DNA of 64,000 bases from Nocardia terrae (GTDB taxonomy: Bacteria > Actinomycetota > Actinomycetes > Mycobacteriales > Mycobacteriaceae). Each line of letters starts with the position of its first letter. Position 1 is the first letter of the stretch. The position numbers were made by a program, and so were the translations under genes. The notes beneath the pieces were generated by a model that ran no database searches, was not told where the DNA came from, and saw only the letters and a program-made list of their open reading frames with translations. Below, piece by piece: positions 57,156 to 64,000 of this stretch. The stretch is taken from positions 496,001 to 560,000 of the forward strand of contig NZ_WRPP01000006.1 of NCBI RefSeq assembly GCF_009760405.1. Reading direction: 5' to 3'.

Positions 57156-60100
57156 ATGACGTTGACGCGCCCCCCGGTCCCCGGCATCCTGCTGGATTTC
57201 CTGGCCGGGCATTGGCCCGAAGGCGACGAGGACGCCATGCGCCGCCTCGCCGAACACTGGTCCACCATGTCGAGCTCCCTGCAGGCGCTGCAGCAGCCCG
57301 CGGAGGCGTCGATGAACGACGCGCTCTCCGCCATCGACGGTCACATCCACGACGCCATGACCACCTACTGGCAGGAGATCGCCGGCGGGGACGCGGGCGA
57401 GCTGGCGAAACTCATCGCCATCTGCGACAGCTTCGACTCCCAGCTCGAACACGGCGCCACCGACGTCGAATTCGCCAAGTACACCATCTACGGTGCGCTG
57501 ATCGTCATGGTCGCCATGCTGGCTGTGCCTTTCGGCGGGATCGCGGATCTGGCGGGGCTCGCGGCGGTGAAACTGCTCATCCGGCAAACGATCATCAAGC
57601 TGATCGGTCGCCTCGCCTTCAAGGGAAGCACTGCACTCGCGGAACGCGCCGTCCTCAAAATGGCCACGAGCCTCGCGGAAAAGGCGGCTCTCAGACTGGC
57701 ACTCAGCGTCGGAAAGAACGCGGCCATCGGCGCCGGGATAGGTAGCGGCATCGACCTGGGTGCCCAAGGCGTACAGGTTGCCCAGGGCCACCGTGACGGC
57801 ATCGATTGGGGCCAGGTCGGCACCTCCGCCGGTGCCGGAGCCCTGGCAGGCGGGATCGCCGGCCCGATTGCCGAAGGCATCGCCCCCGCGGTCGGCAAGC
57901 TCGGCGGGATCACCGCCCCGATGGCCGACAAAATCGGAACGGTGTTCGGCGACAAGGCCGCAGGCATCACCACCGCCGCCGTCAGCCTGACCGGCCAAGG
58001 CGTCGCCCAAATCCCCGGCAACCTCGTCGGCAACGCCGCCGCCTCCACCACCCTCTCCGCCGCCACCGGCCAACCCGTCGACTTCACCCACGTCACCGAC
58101 GGCGCGGGCGGCGGCTTCCTCGGCAAACCCCATGGCGGAGCGCATCCCGGCGAAGTCGCCGCCATCAGCGAAACAGGCGGGGCCCCAGCCGCATCCGTCC
58201 TGCCCGCACATGGCTCAGCCGATGTGGTCCTGCCGAATCACGCCCAGGTGGACGCGGCGTCGCCGAACCATGTCCCAGCTGATGCGGTCCTGCCGAACTC
58301 GGGCGCGCATGGGGGTGACTCGACAACCCTGGCAGCTTCGGCTGCCGCCCCCGCCGATCCTGGCACCTCCCTTGGTGCACAACCACATTCGCCGGTTGAA
58401 CCCGCTGCCACCCCAGGAAGCCCGGACCCCGCGCCACACGGCGGTGCAGGTCCCACCTCGGGTCCCGGCCACCCCGTCCCGGCCGCTCCGACCCCGTCCG
58501 GCCCGACGCTGGTCGATCGCGCCCCGTCCGGTCCGGTCGCACCCGGCGTGACCGCATCCGCACCATCGGTCACCGACCGCCCCGTCCCGTCTCACGGAAC
58601 CCAGACGCCCGCAACAACTTCGGTGCCCAACGATCGCGCCCTCGCCGCGCCGGCGAGTGATCGCGCACCGGCCGCGACACCGGGTGATCGGGGTTTGCCG
58701 TCGGCGACGCGGGCCGCTTTCCCAGGTGATCGCGCGGTGCCCGTCCTCAACACCGGCGATCGCCTGCCGGTTCCACCGTCGAGCAACCACCCGTCGGAGA
58801 CACCGCTGGGTGACCATGTGTCGTCGCCCGGATCCATTCCCGACAACATTCGACACACGTCCGGCACCTCGGCGGACGGCGTCTTGTCGAAGTCGGAAAT
58901 ACCTGGTGGAGAAGGTCATCCGCAGCAACGGGCCGACAACCGCGTCGCCGATTTCGGTTCCCCCGCCGGACCCGTCCATCCCGGGGCGGAACCGCCACGG
59001 CACGAACCCTCCGCCCTGCCCGTCCCGGGCAATGCCGCCGACCGCTACTGGCCGAAGCTCCCGGTCGAAGACAAGCCCTATTTCGCCAACCCCGCCTACC
59101 ACGACCCGGCAGTCGCCCACGAGTATGCCCAGCACCACCCCGGTTCCGCGGAGGCGCGAGACATCCGCGCCCGCAACGCCGCCCAGCATCCAGAACTGGG
59201 CCGTCTCTCCGACCCGGAGATCGACCTCATTCGCCGCAACCAGTACATGACGTTGAACGAGCCGCTGAACCGTGCGGCTCGCGACGGTGAATCCGCGCTG
59301 CTTGCCCGGCACGACCTGGAGTTACGTGCGCTGGTCAACGCTTACAACAAGCTGCCGGACCATCAGGGCGTCGTCTTCCGCTCGTTGCGCATCGACGACC
59401 CCGCACAGCTCAGTAGGTTCCTCGACTACTACGACCCGAATCGTCCAGGTCCGGTGACAGTCGATCCGGGTTTCGCGTCGTCGGACAAGTCGGCGTCGAT
59501 GGCCGGCGGCAACATCGAACTGGTCATCAAATCTCAGTCCGGCAAGGACATCTCGTGGGCCAGCCTGAACCAGGACGAGGTCGTCTTCGCGCCCGGCACC
59601 CGATTCCTTGTGGAGGGCCGGTCATTCGAGCCGGGCACCCGCCCGTACGAGGACAAGTACGTCATCAACCTGATCGATCTCGGAAGGGGTCACGATGCCT
59701 ATCAGTCCGGAGGAGATGCGGCGCATCGCCTTGGAGAAACTCGGCCCGACGCTGAAGCAATCCAGGAACACCCCCGAGTACCGCGAGATCATGGCGGAGA
59801 TGGACGCCCGCAGAGCGGAACTGAACGCCCAGGGCCGCCCCGAACCGACCGAGGAACAGAAGAAGATCTGGCAAGCCTGGGGCGAGGCGGAACTGCGGAA
59901 GATCGCACGGGAGACCGGGGATCCCACGGAGTAACCCCCCACCCCGCGCCCAACCGCGAGCTGCCCGAGCCGACACCGGACCGCCTCCTGTCGCACCCGG
60001 CACCCGACCATGTTCAGCCGGATCAGTCGATCCCACCGCGGCCATCCTGGCCGACCCCCGCACCCGAAGTTCCTGCGCCGCAGCAGATAACCCCTGATCC

Positions 60101-62699
60101 GGTCGCTCCGCGCTCGATCACTCCCGAGCACGCCGCGCCCGAGACGCCGGTGCAGCCCGTTCCGGATCGCGGTCCGACCCCCGGCCAGGCGTCTCCCTAC
60201 CCCGCGCCGCAGCAGTCCCCGCAGCACGCCGACGCGGCATGGCTCCACAACCGAGCCCCCGAGTCGCTCACCCAGCCGCACACCCCGGCCCCGCCACGTC
60301 CGGAACCGGTACCGCCCCATCGAGGCCAGCCCGATCACCCTGCGCCCGAACACGCTGCCCACCAACGCGATCCGCAGCCCACTCACCCCCTGGACTCGAT
60401 TCTCCCGTCTTGGCCCCGAGACTCGGTGAACCAGGCAAACGCCGTCCGCCAATGGCGCGACACCTACCGCCCCCACCCTCCCGAAAACGGCCGCACAACC
60501 CCCGTCCGCCCCGACCAAACCCCCACGGCCCCACCCACCTTCGACTTCTCCCGCCACACGGACATCCCCGGCGCCCCCATCGCCATGGTCCGAGTCAAGG
60601 TCGCCATCACCCACGACGGCACCCTCACCCCCGACCAACTACTGAAGGTCTGGGAAAAAGCCCAACTGGCAACCGACATCACCTTCAACCGAGGCCAAAA
60701 ACTCCTCTCCGGCGACACCCTCGTCCTCGACCTGGTCCCCGCCCCCGACCCCACCACCGCCAACCTCCACCTCCACCTCACCAACACCCCCGGCCCTTGG
60801 CACCCCGACGCCCCGCTAGCCGCCACAGCCCGCGAACTCCGCACCCACCTCGGCCTCGACCCGACCCAAAACATGGCCCCCCTAACCCATCTCGAACTCC
60901 GCCACGTGAGCGACGACATTGCCGCGGCGAACACACCGGCGCGGTTCCGGGGTTTGGATGGGACTCGGGCTTATCGGCCGAAGAGTCTGAGTACGCTCGA
61001 GGATCCCGTGTATCAACATGCGGTCCGTGATGCATTGCGAGACGGTAATCGGTTCCTGATCGGAGCGGATCCGCGGACGAATCCGTACGGCGTTCTCATC
61101 AATGATGGTGGCCCACATCAACTCGGACGGTCGAACGACTGTGTGGACAATGCCCTCGCGGCTCTTGCGTCGTTCCACGGTGATCCGCAAGTCGCCATGC
61201 CGCGATGGCCGGACCTGAAGGAGAATGGCACAGTCGACACGATTTCGGGTGAGGCAAACGGCTCGATGCGCGCCGCGAGATTTCTCGGCGGCAAGTGGGA
61301 GGGCGTATCGCCAACCGACGCTCCGATCGAGAAGCAGTTCGCTGATCTGCATGAGCGTATGACGAAGCTGGGGCCGGGCTCGTCGGCGTACGTCATCAAT
61401 GGCTGGCATGCCAAGGACGGCGTGACCGGTGAATTCCTGTACGAGCCCAACGGTTCACCGGTGATTCGCAGCAGCCATGCCACCGTCGTCGTCTATCCGC
61501 ACGACGCGAAGGGGCCGGTGTGGTGGGACCCGCAGCAAGCCCGCATGACCGATCACCCGCCCCAGCAAATGGTCGATCGCTCAGCGGGTTTGGCGTACAT
61601 GATCACCCCGGACGAACGAGGAGGAGCGCATGCCCCAGATCCACACCCGGGAACGAGCCGCCGAGTACCTGAATCAGATCTTCCAGTCCAACCGGGAATG
61701 GGAGATCCACCAAATCGCGAACGGCTGGATCTGCATCAGGATACCGACGCCCGAGGAGATGGCAGCGGGCCAGGATCTGGGCCAAGCCGTCCTGGTGATC
61801 GATTCGGAGACCGGGAGGGTACTGCAGTACCCGAGTATCTCGACCCCGGACGTCGAGGAGGATTACACCCTCAGCAAGCAGACCGGCCGACAACCGATGG
61901 CCGCCCAGATCTTCCCGTACCGGGAGCGGATAACGATGCACCGAACCCGGGAGACTCCGGAAATGATCGAGTACCGCATCCGAATCGATTCTCTGACCGA
62001 ACCTCCTTCCCCGCCAACGGAATACCGGGTAACGATCACCAAACATCCCCTGTCGTACACTCCGACCGGCTGGATCCCGGCGCGCGTGACGTCCTGGGCG
62101 GAGTTCCAGAATCGCCAGACCGGAGCCTGGCCGGAACAGGGGACGTTCGAGCAGTAGCCGGTGACGCCGCATCTACGTCTCTGCACGCTGAGTCCGGGCC
62201 ACGCCACGAGTTGACGGTGGACGAGCGTACTGATCATTGGCGACATCTCGAGCAGCTCGAGCATCGATACCCCGACGACTTCGATGGGCTGCAACGGGAT
62301 CCGGACAAGAACGGCGGCATCTCCGACTCATCCAAAGATGAGGCTCGGGTCGGTCTCGACCTGCGTGAGCAGGGCCGGTTGCCGGACGATATTCGACGCC
62401 CGGCCGGTGCTAGTCAGGGAGAATTCGAATCGCCTGGGACGAGGCGATTCTTCGATATCAAAGGCCTGCACTCGGATTGGCCTCCCTTCAATAACGTGCG
62501 CGATAAGTCGCAACCGTTCAAGGGGGCATATGATCCAGCTCGCAGGGATCTGTGGAGGCAGAAACTCCATTGGCAGATCAAGGATTTGAAGCGGACTGTG
62601 ATCATTGATACGAGAAATGCCAATCAGGCCGCGATCGACGATGTGAGGCGCATTGTCGAGGAGAATGGATGGGAAGCGAATGTCATCTGGTATCCGTGA
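57156..62699 (+). CDS. Composite polymorphic toxin ORF (WXG100-like N-terminus; ART, papain-like and nuclease-like modules)
   Basis: An 1847-codon ORF. Residues 1-300 form the helical N-terminal domain common to actinobacterial secreted toxins (AMRRLAEHWSTMSSSLQALQ, with a hydrophobic stretch near 110-130). Then a long Pro-rich linker and three modules: ADP-ribosyltransferase (about 715-845; R742, S775-S776, Q806-D807-E808), papain-fold (about 1300-1480; C1329, H1441, D1458) and a C-terminal Asp-x-Lys nuclease-like domain (D1767-K1769). Two other genes lie inside it in another frame (59695 and 61630). In the ancestral state each module probably ended near its immunity gene; the unbroken frame may be chance or a real fusion. 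Confidence 0.7.
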   Translation: MTLTRPPVPGILLDFLAGHWPEGDEDAMRRLAEHWSTMSSSLQALQQPAEASMNDALSAIDGHIHDAMTTYWQEIAGGDAGELAKLIAICDSFDSQLEHGATDVEFAKYTIYGALIVMVAMLAVPFGGIADLAGLAAVKLLIRQTIIKLIGRLAFKGSTALAERAVLKMATSLAEKAALRLALSVGKNAAIGAGIGSGIDLGAQGVQVAQGHRDGIDWGQVGTSAGAGALAGGIAGPIAEGIAPAVGKLGGITAPMADKIGTVFGDKAAGITTAAVSLTGQGVAQIPGNLVGNAAASTTLSAATGQPVDFTHVTDGAGGGFLGKPHGGAHPGEVAAISETGGAPAASVLPAHGSADVVLPNHAQVDAASPNHVPADAVLPNSGAHGGDSTTLAASAAAPADPGTSLGAQPHSPVEPAATPGSPDPAPHGGAGPTSGPGHPVPAAPTPSGPTLVDRAPSGPVAPGVTASAPSVTDRPVPSHGTQTPATTSVPNDRALAAPASDRAPAATPGDRGLPSATRAAFPGDRAVPVLNTGDRLPVPPSSNHPSETPLGDHVSSPGSIPDNIRHTSGTSADGVLSKSEIPGGEGHPQQRADNRVADFGSPAGPVHPGAEPPRHEPSALPVPGNAADRYWPKLPVEDKPYFANPAYHDPAVAHEYAQHHPGSAEARDIRARNAAQHPELGRLSDPEIDLIRRNQYMTLNEPLNRAARDGESALLARHDLELRALVNAYNKLPDHQGVVFRSLRIDDPAQLSRFLDYYDPNRPGPVTVDPGFASSDKSASMAGGNIELVIKSQSGKDISWASLNQDEVVFAPGTRFLVEGRSFEPGTRPYEDKYVINLIDLGRGHDAYQSGGDAAHRLGETRPDAEAIQEHPRVPRDHGGDGRPQSGTERPGPPRTDRGTEEDLASLGRGGTAEDRTGDRGSHGVTPHPAPNRELPEPTPDRLLSHPAPDHVQPDQSIPPRPSWPTPAPEVPAPQQITPDPVAPRSITPEHAAPETPVQPVPDRGPTPGQASPYPAPQQSPQHADAAWLHNRAPESLTQPHTPAPPRPEPVPPHRGQPDHPAPEHAAHQRDPQPTHPLDSILPSWPRDSVNQANAVRQWRDTYRPHPPENGRTTPVRPDQTPTAPPTFDFSRHTDIPGAPIAMVRVKVAITHDGTLTPDQLLKVWEKAQLATDITFNRGQKLLSGDTLVLDLVPAPDPTTANLHLHLTNTPGPWHPDAPLAATARELRTHLGLDPTQNMAPLTHLELRHVSDDIAAANTPARFRGLDGTRAYRPKSLSTLEDPVYQHAVRDALRDGNRFLIGADPRTNPYGVLINDGGPHQLGRSNDCVDNALAALASFHGDPQVAMPRWPDLKENGTVDTISGEANGSMRAARFLGGKWEGVSPTDAPIEKQFADLHERMTKLGPGSSAYVINGWHAKDGVTGEFLYEPNGSPVIRSSHATVVVYPHDAKGPVWWDPQQARMTDHPPQQMVDRSAGLAYMITPDERGGAHAPDPHPGTSRRVPESDLPVQPGMGDPPNRERLDLHQDTDARGDGSGPGSGPSRPGDRFGDREGTAVPEYLDPGRRGGLHPQQADRPTTDGRPDLPVPGADNDAPNPGDSGNDRVPHPNRFSDRTSFPANGIPGNDHQTSPVVHSDRLDPGARDVLGGVPESPDRSLAGTGDVRAVAGDAASTSLHAESGPRHELTVDERTDHWRHLEQLEHRYPDDFDGLQRDPDKNGGISDSSKDEARVGLDLREQGRLPDDIRRPAGASQGEFESPGTRRFFDIKGLHSDWPPFNNVRDKSQPFKGAYDPARRDLWRQKLHWQIKDLKRTVIIDTRNANQAAIDDVRRIVEENGWEANVIWYP
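59298..59690 (+). other. ADP-ribosyltransferase module of the toxin ORF
   Basis: Domain-level call in the giant ORF. The catalytic pattern is GVVFRSLRIDD (R742), PGFASSDKSAS (S775-S776), and ARTT-like SLNQDEVVFAPGTRFLV (Q806, E808). The QxE form is that of Asn- or Gln-rich-site ADP-ribosylating toxins, but the target is unknown. It ends at VINLIDLG, right where the nested 79-residue gene begins. Confidence 0.7.
59695..59934 (+). CDS. Candidate immunity protein of the ART module, nested in another frame
   Basis: A 79-residue acidic-basic helical protein (MPISPEEMRRIALEKLGPTL, EYREIMAEMDARRAELNA, KKIWQAWGEAELRKIAR). It has a GGAAGGGG ribosome-binding site seven bases before the ATG and GC-rich third positions, so it is the true coding frame here. 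It is one base shifted from the giant ORF. Location directly after the ART domain makes it the likely immunity gene; no family is recognised. Confidence 0.7.
   Translation: MPISPEEMRRIALEKLGPTLKQSRNTPEYREIMAEMDARRAELNAQGRPEPTEEQKKIWQAWGEAELRKIARETGDPTE
60980..61625 (+). other. Papain-fold (Tox-PL type) module of the toxin ORF
   Basis: Domain-level call. GRSNDCVDNALAALASF holds the nucleophile Cys (C1329), IRSSHATVVVYPHDA the His (H1441), and VWWDPQQARM the Asp (D1458). This Cys-His-Asp order and the surrounding sequence fit papain-like toxins that act as proteases or deamidases in polymorphic toxin systems. Targets are unknown. Confidence 0.7.
61630..62157 (+). CDS. Candidate immunity protein of the papain-like module, nested in another frame
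   Basis: A 175-residue protein starting MPQIHTRERAAEYLNQIF, with LVIDSETGRVLQYPS and TGRQPMAAQIFPYRER. It has an excellent GAGGAGGAG ribosome-binding site and proper codon use. The frame is one base shifted from the giant ORF, which reads through it as Gly/Asp/Pro-rich sequence. The VIDSETGxxxxYPS part resembles YrhB/Imm35-like immunity proteins, a comparison from memory. Confidence 0.7.
   Translation: MPQIHTRERAAEYLNQIFQSNREWEIHQIANGWICIRIPTPEEMAAGQDLGQAVLVIDSETGRVLQYPSISTPDVEEDYTLSKQTGRQPMAAQIFPYRERITMHRTRETPEMIEYRIRIDSLTEPPSPPTEYRVTITKHPLSYTPTGWIPARVTSWAEFQNRQTGAWPEQGTFEQ
62200..62699 (+). other. C-terminal nuclease-like module of the toxin ORF
   Basis: Domain-level call. HLEQLEHRYPDDFDGLQRDP and then RRFFDIKGLHSDWPPFNN, TVIIDTRNANQAAIDDVRRI and WEANVIWYP at the very end. 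The DIK motif with the VIIDTR and terminal W-P resembles CdiA-type C-terminal nuclease toxins of restriction-endonuclease-like fold. A pentapeptide-repeat gene follows as possible immunity. Confidence 0.55.
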
Positions 62700-63321
62700 T
62701 CATTGGTCTCCTCGCGCATGGCCGTCGGATGCTGCGGCGGCGGATCGGCTGCGAGGCTGGTTGAAGGATGGCGGTAAAGCTGGGCTCGATGCGGTCGGCC
62801 TCGATTTCCGGGATGCCGATCTGTCTGGCGGAGACTTTTCCGAATCCTGGTTCACCGAGGCGAACCTGACAGGCGTAAAGCTTGTCGGCGCGGAGTTCTA
62901 TCGAGCGGACCTCCAGTTTGCCGAGTTGACTCGTGCGGACTTGACGGATGCTTCGTTGGTGCGAGCCAACTTCGACGATGCCGTTTTGGCAGGTGCGACA
63001 CTGGACGGTGCCGATCTCACCAGCGCATCGATGTACGGAGTCGATGCGGGCGGCAGTTCGCTGAAGGGAGCACTCCTTCGCGGCACGTCGCTGCTTCGTG
63101 TCGACCTTCGTGGCGCAGACCTTTCCGGCGCCATCGTCGAAGAGATCGGCTTCAAAGTGCTCGTGGATGCGGATACCACCGTGAATCTCATGCGGGGGAC
63201 ACTTTTCGGGCCGATCGAGTTGCACTCGACGGCCGGTGTCGTCGAACTGGCCGGCAAAGAAATGGAAGCCTGGATGCGTGCGCGAGGTGCAGATGTTTGC
63301 GTCCTCGAGCCCCGGGGGTAA
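62680..63321 (+). CDS. Pentapeptide-repeat protein, candidate immunity protein
   Basis: A 213-residue protein with a run of A(D/N)LxX repeats from about residue 35 to 130 (VGLDFRDADLSGGDFSES, FYRADLQFAELTRADLTD, RANFDDAVLAGATLDGADL), forming a square right-handed beta helix, then a small C-terminal domain. Such proteins can mimic nucleic acid and serve as immunity proteins for nuclease toxins. It overlaps the end of the toxin ORF by 20 bases, the arrangement expected of the partner. ATG 62665 is an alternative start. Confidence 0.75.
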   Translation: MSSGIRDHWSPRAWPSDAAAADRLRGWLKDGGKAGLDAVGLDFRDADLSGGDFSESWFTEANLTGVKLVGAEFYRADLQFAELTRADLTDASLVRANFDDAVLAGATLDGADLTSASMYGVDAGGSSLKGALLRGTSLLRVDLRGADLSGAIVEEIGFKVLVDADTTVNLMRGTLFGPIELHSTAGVVELAGKEMEAWMRARGADVCVLEPRG

Positions 63322-63409
63322 CGGCGAAGTGTGATCGAAGAACTGTCCGGGGTGCCACTGCGAAGAATGAGCCCGGTCAACAACTTTTCGACAAGAGGAG
63401 AATGCGGTC

Positions 63410-64000
63410 GTGGCGGTTCGTGGTGGGGCCGAGGATCCAGTGCTGTTGGTGCAGATTGGGGAGGCTGCGGAGCGGGCAGGGTTGGGGACACATCGCGCGG
63501 GGTACCTCTCGAGGCGATCGAATTCGGAGAAGGGGGCTATCCGGACCGGCGTGATCGCAGCAGTTCTGACGCCGCTGGCTGTCATCGGGTATGCGGCGAA
63601 AACGGGGTGGGCAGACTTCGTGGCGATGGGAGCGACAGTTTTCGCTGCGTTGTTCGTGCTTACCGGACTCGGGAGTTTGCGCTATCGCGGCAGGAATCGG
63701 GCAGTGCGACTCGATCTGTTCGAGAGCGGGTTTGTAGCCACCCGAGGTGAGGGGTTGCGTGTGGTGAGATATGCGAATACTGCTGTGCGACAGAGGATTG
63801 TGCACTACGTGCGAACGAATGAGACGTACTACAGATATTGGGTCACCGATATCAATGGTGCGACCTTGCTGCTGCGGGAGAACTTCGTCGATCCGCAGCA
63901 GTGGGGTCCGGCAATCCAGGTCGGGGTGACCGATGTGCAGTGGCCCGATGTGTGGGCCGATCTGGAATCCGGTCGGCGCGTGGAGTTCGGCTCATTGTGG
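63410..64000 (+). CDS. Membrane protein, DUF6585-like (3' end outside window)
   Basis: Begins at GTG 63410 with a GAGGAG site nine bases upstream and is still open at the window edge (197 codons). The N-terminal part is cytoplasmic. Two helices (IAAVLTPLAVIGYAAKTG, VAMGATVFAALFVLTGLGSL) are followed by a soluble domain, VRLDLFESGFVATRGEGLRV, and YYRYWVTDINGATLLLREN. A short membrane hairpin followed by a GxRxYExG-like domain is typical of DUF6585 proteins. Its place after the toxin operon may be accidental. Confidence 0.65.
   Translation, partial: MAVRGGAEDPVLLVQIGEAAERAGLGTHRAGYLSRRSNSEKGAIRTGVIAAVLTPLAVIGYAAKTGWADFVAMGATVFAALFVLTGLGSLRYRGRNRAVRLDLFESGFVATRGEGLRVVRYANTAVRQRIVHYVRTNETYYRYWVTDINGATLLLRENFVDPQQWGPAIQVGVTDVQWPDVWADLESGRRVEFGSLW

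Noticed and set aside
63331..63750. A 139-codon frame after the pentapeptide gene
   Set aside because: The GTG frame at 63410 encodes a recognisable two-helix membrane protein, so this frame is its shadow.
1..64000. tRNA, rRNA, transposase or integrase genes
   Set aside because: None was seen on reading the sequence; a dedicated tRNA scan could not be run, so absence is not proven.

Overview
The window comes from a high-GC mycolic-acid actinomycete, most likely Nocardia or a close relative. The evidence is uniformly GC-rich third codon positions, many GTG starts with GTGA/ATGA gene overlaps, F420/luciferase-like oxidoreductases, AfsR/SARP regulation, an IdeR-type iron box, an ESX/WXG100-associated toxin operon, an MMPL transporter, and an FprB-type ferredoxin-ferredoxin reductase. 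Genus assignment is inference. No rRNA, tRNA, CRISPR array, transposase or prophage gene was recognised.

Layout. 1-5.8 kb: end of an EamA exporter, a TetR/MFS efflux pair, a secreted alpha/beta hydrolase, and an ECF42-type sigma factor with two YCII/DGPF-like genes whose divergent promoters share one motif. 5.8-8.6 kb: a metal P1B-ATPase behind a CsoR-like box, then a 34-codon hydrophobic ORF and a terminator. 8.6-10.5 kb: an acetyltransferase and an alkaline-phosphatase-superfamily enzyme. 10.7-15.8 kb: TetR and patatin genes divergent from a two-subunit acyl-CoA dehydrogenase plus alcohol dehydrogenase operon. 15.8-18.5 kb: a compact cassette of VWA protein, two small ORFs and an ARPP-1-like protein. 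18.5-22.7 kb: LLM oxidoreductase/MarR pair with a 39-bp operator, two copies of a structured repeat, and an MMPL operon behind 11-bp-spaced repeats. 22.7-26.7 kb: a large AfsR-type regulator and an unknown gene. 26.9-31.3 kb: luciferase-like monooxygenase with FMN reductase, DUF5996 protein, DUF2156 membrane protein. 31.3-36.6 kb: hydrolase, SDR, exported protein, ECF sigma factor, Rieske lipoprotein, cell-wall amidase. 36.9-43.6 kb: two Hsp70-like genes flanking an AurF-type diiron enzyme and an FprB-like reductase. 44.2-47.4 kb: SDR, HAD, an iron-box-controlled membrane protein, AIM24 protein and a hydrolase pseudogene. 47.4-53.4 kb: the assimilatory sulfate operon sirA-cysH-cysD-miniORF-cysN-chelatase behind a leader peptide and attenuator. 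53.7-64 kb: a WXG100/ESX-type operon ending in an 1847-codon polymorphic toxin ORF with three effector-like modules and their candidate immunity genes.

How the genes work together. The sulfate operon takes sulfate through APS (CysDN) and sulfite (CysH) to sulfide (SirA), with a chelatase providing siroheme iron, and probably senses cysteine by leader-peptide attenuation. The diiron enzyme can be fed electrons by the adjacent ferredoxin-reductase. In the toxin operon, small WXG100-like proteins and an N-terminal helical domain suggest type VII export, with ART, papain-like and nuclease-like modules each followed by a candidate immunity gene.

Best leads: the composite toxin ORF overlapping immunity genes in another frame; the VWA/ARPP-1 cassette; a structured repeat with a base-pair swap between copies; a mini-ORF between cysD and cysN that repeats the CysD tail with only synonymous changes; and twin TGTCGA-N18-CGAC promoters at the ECF42 locus.
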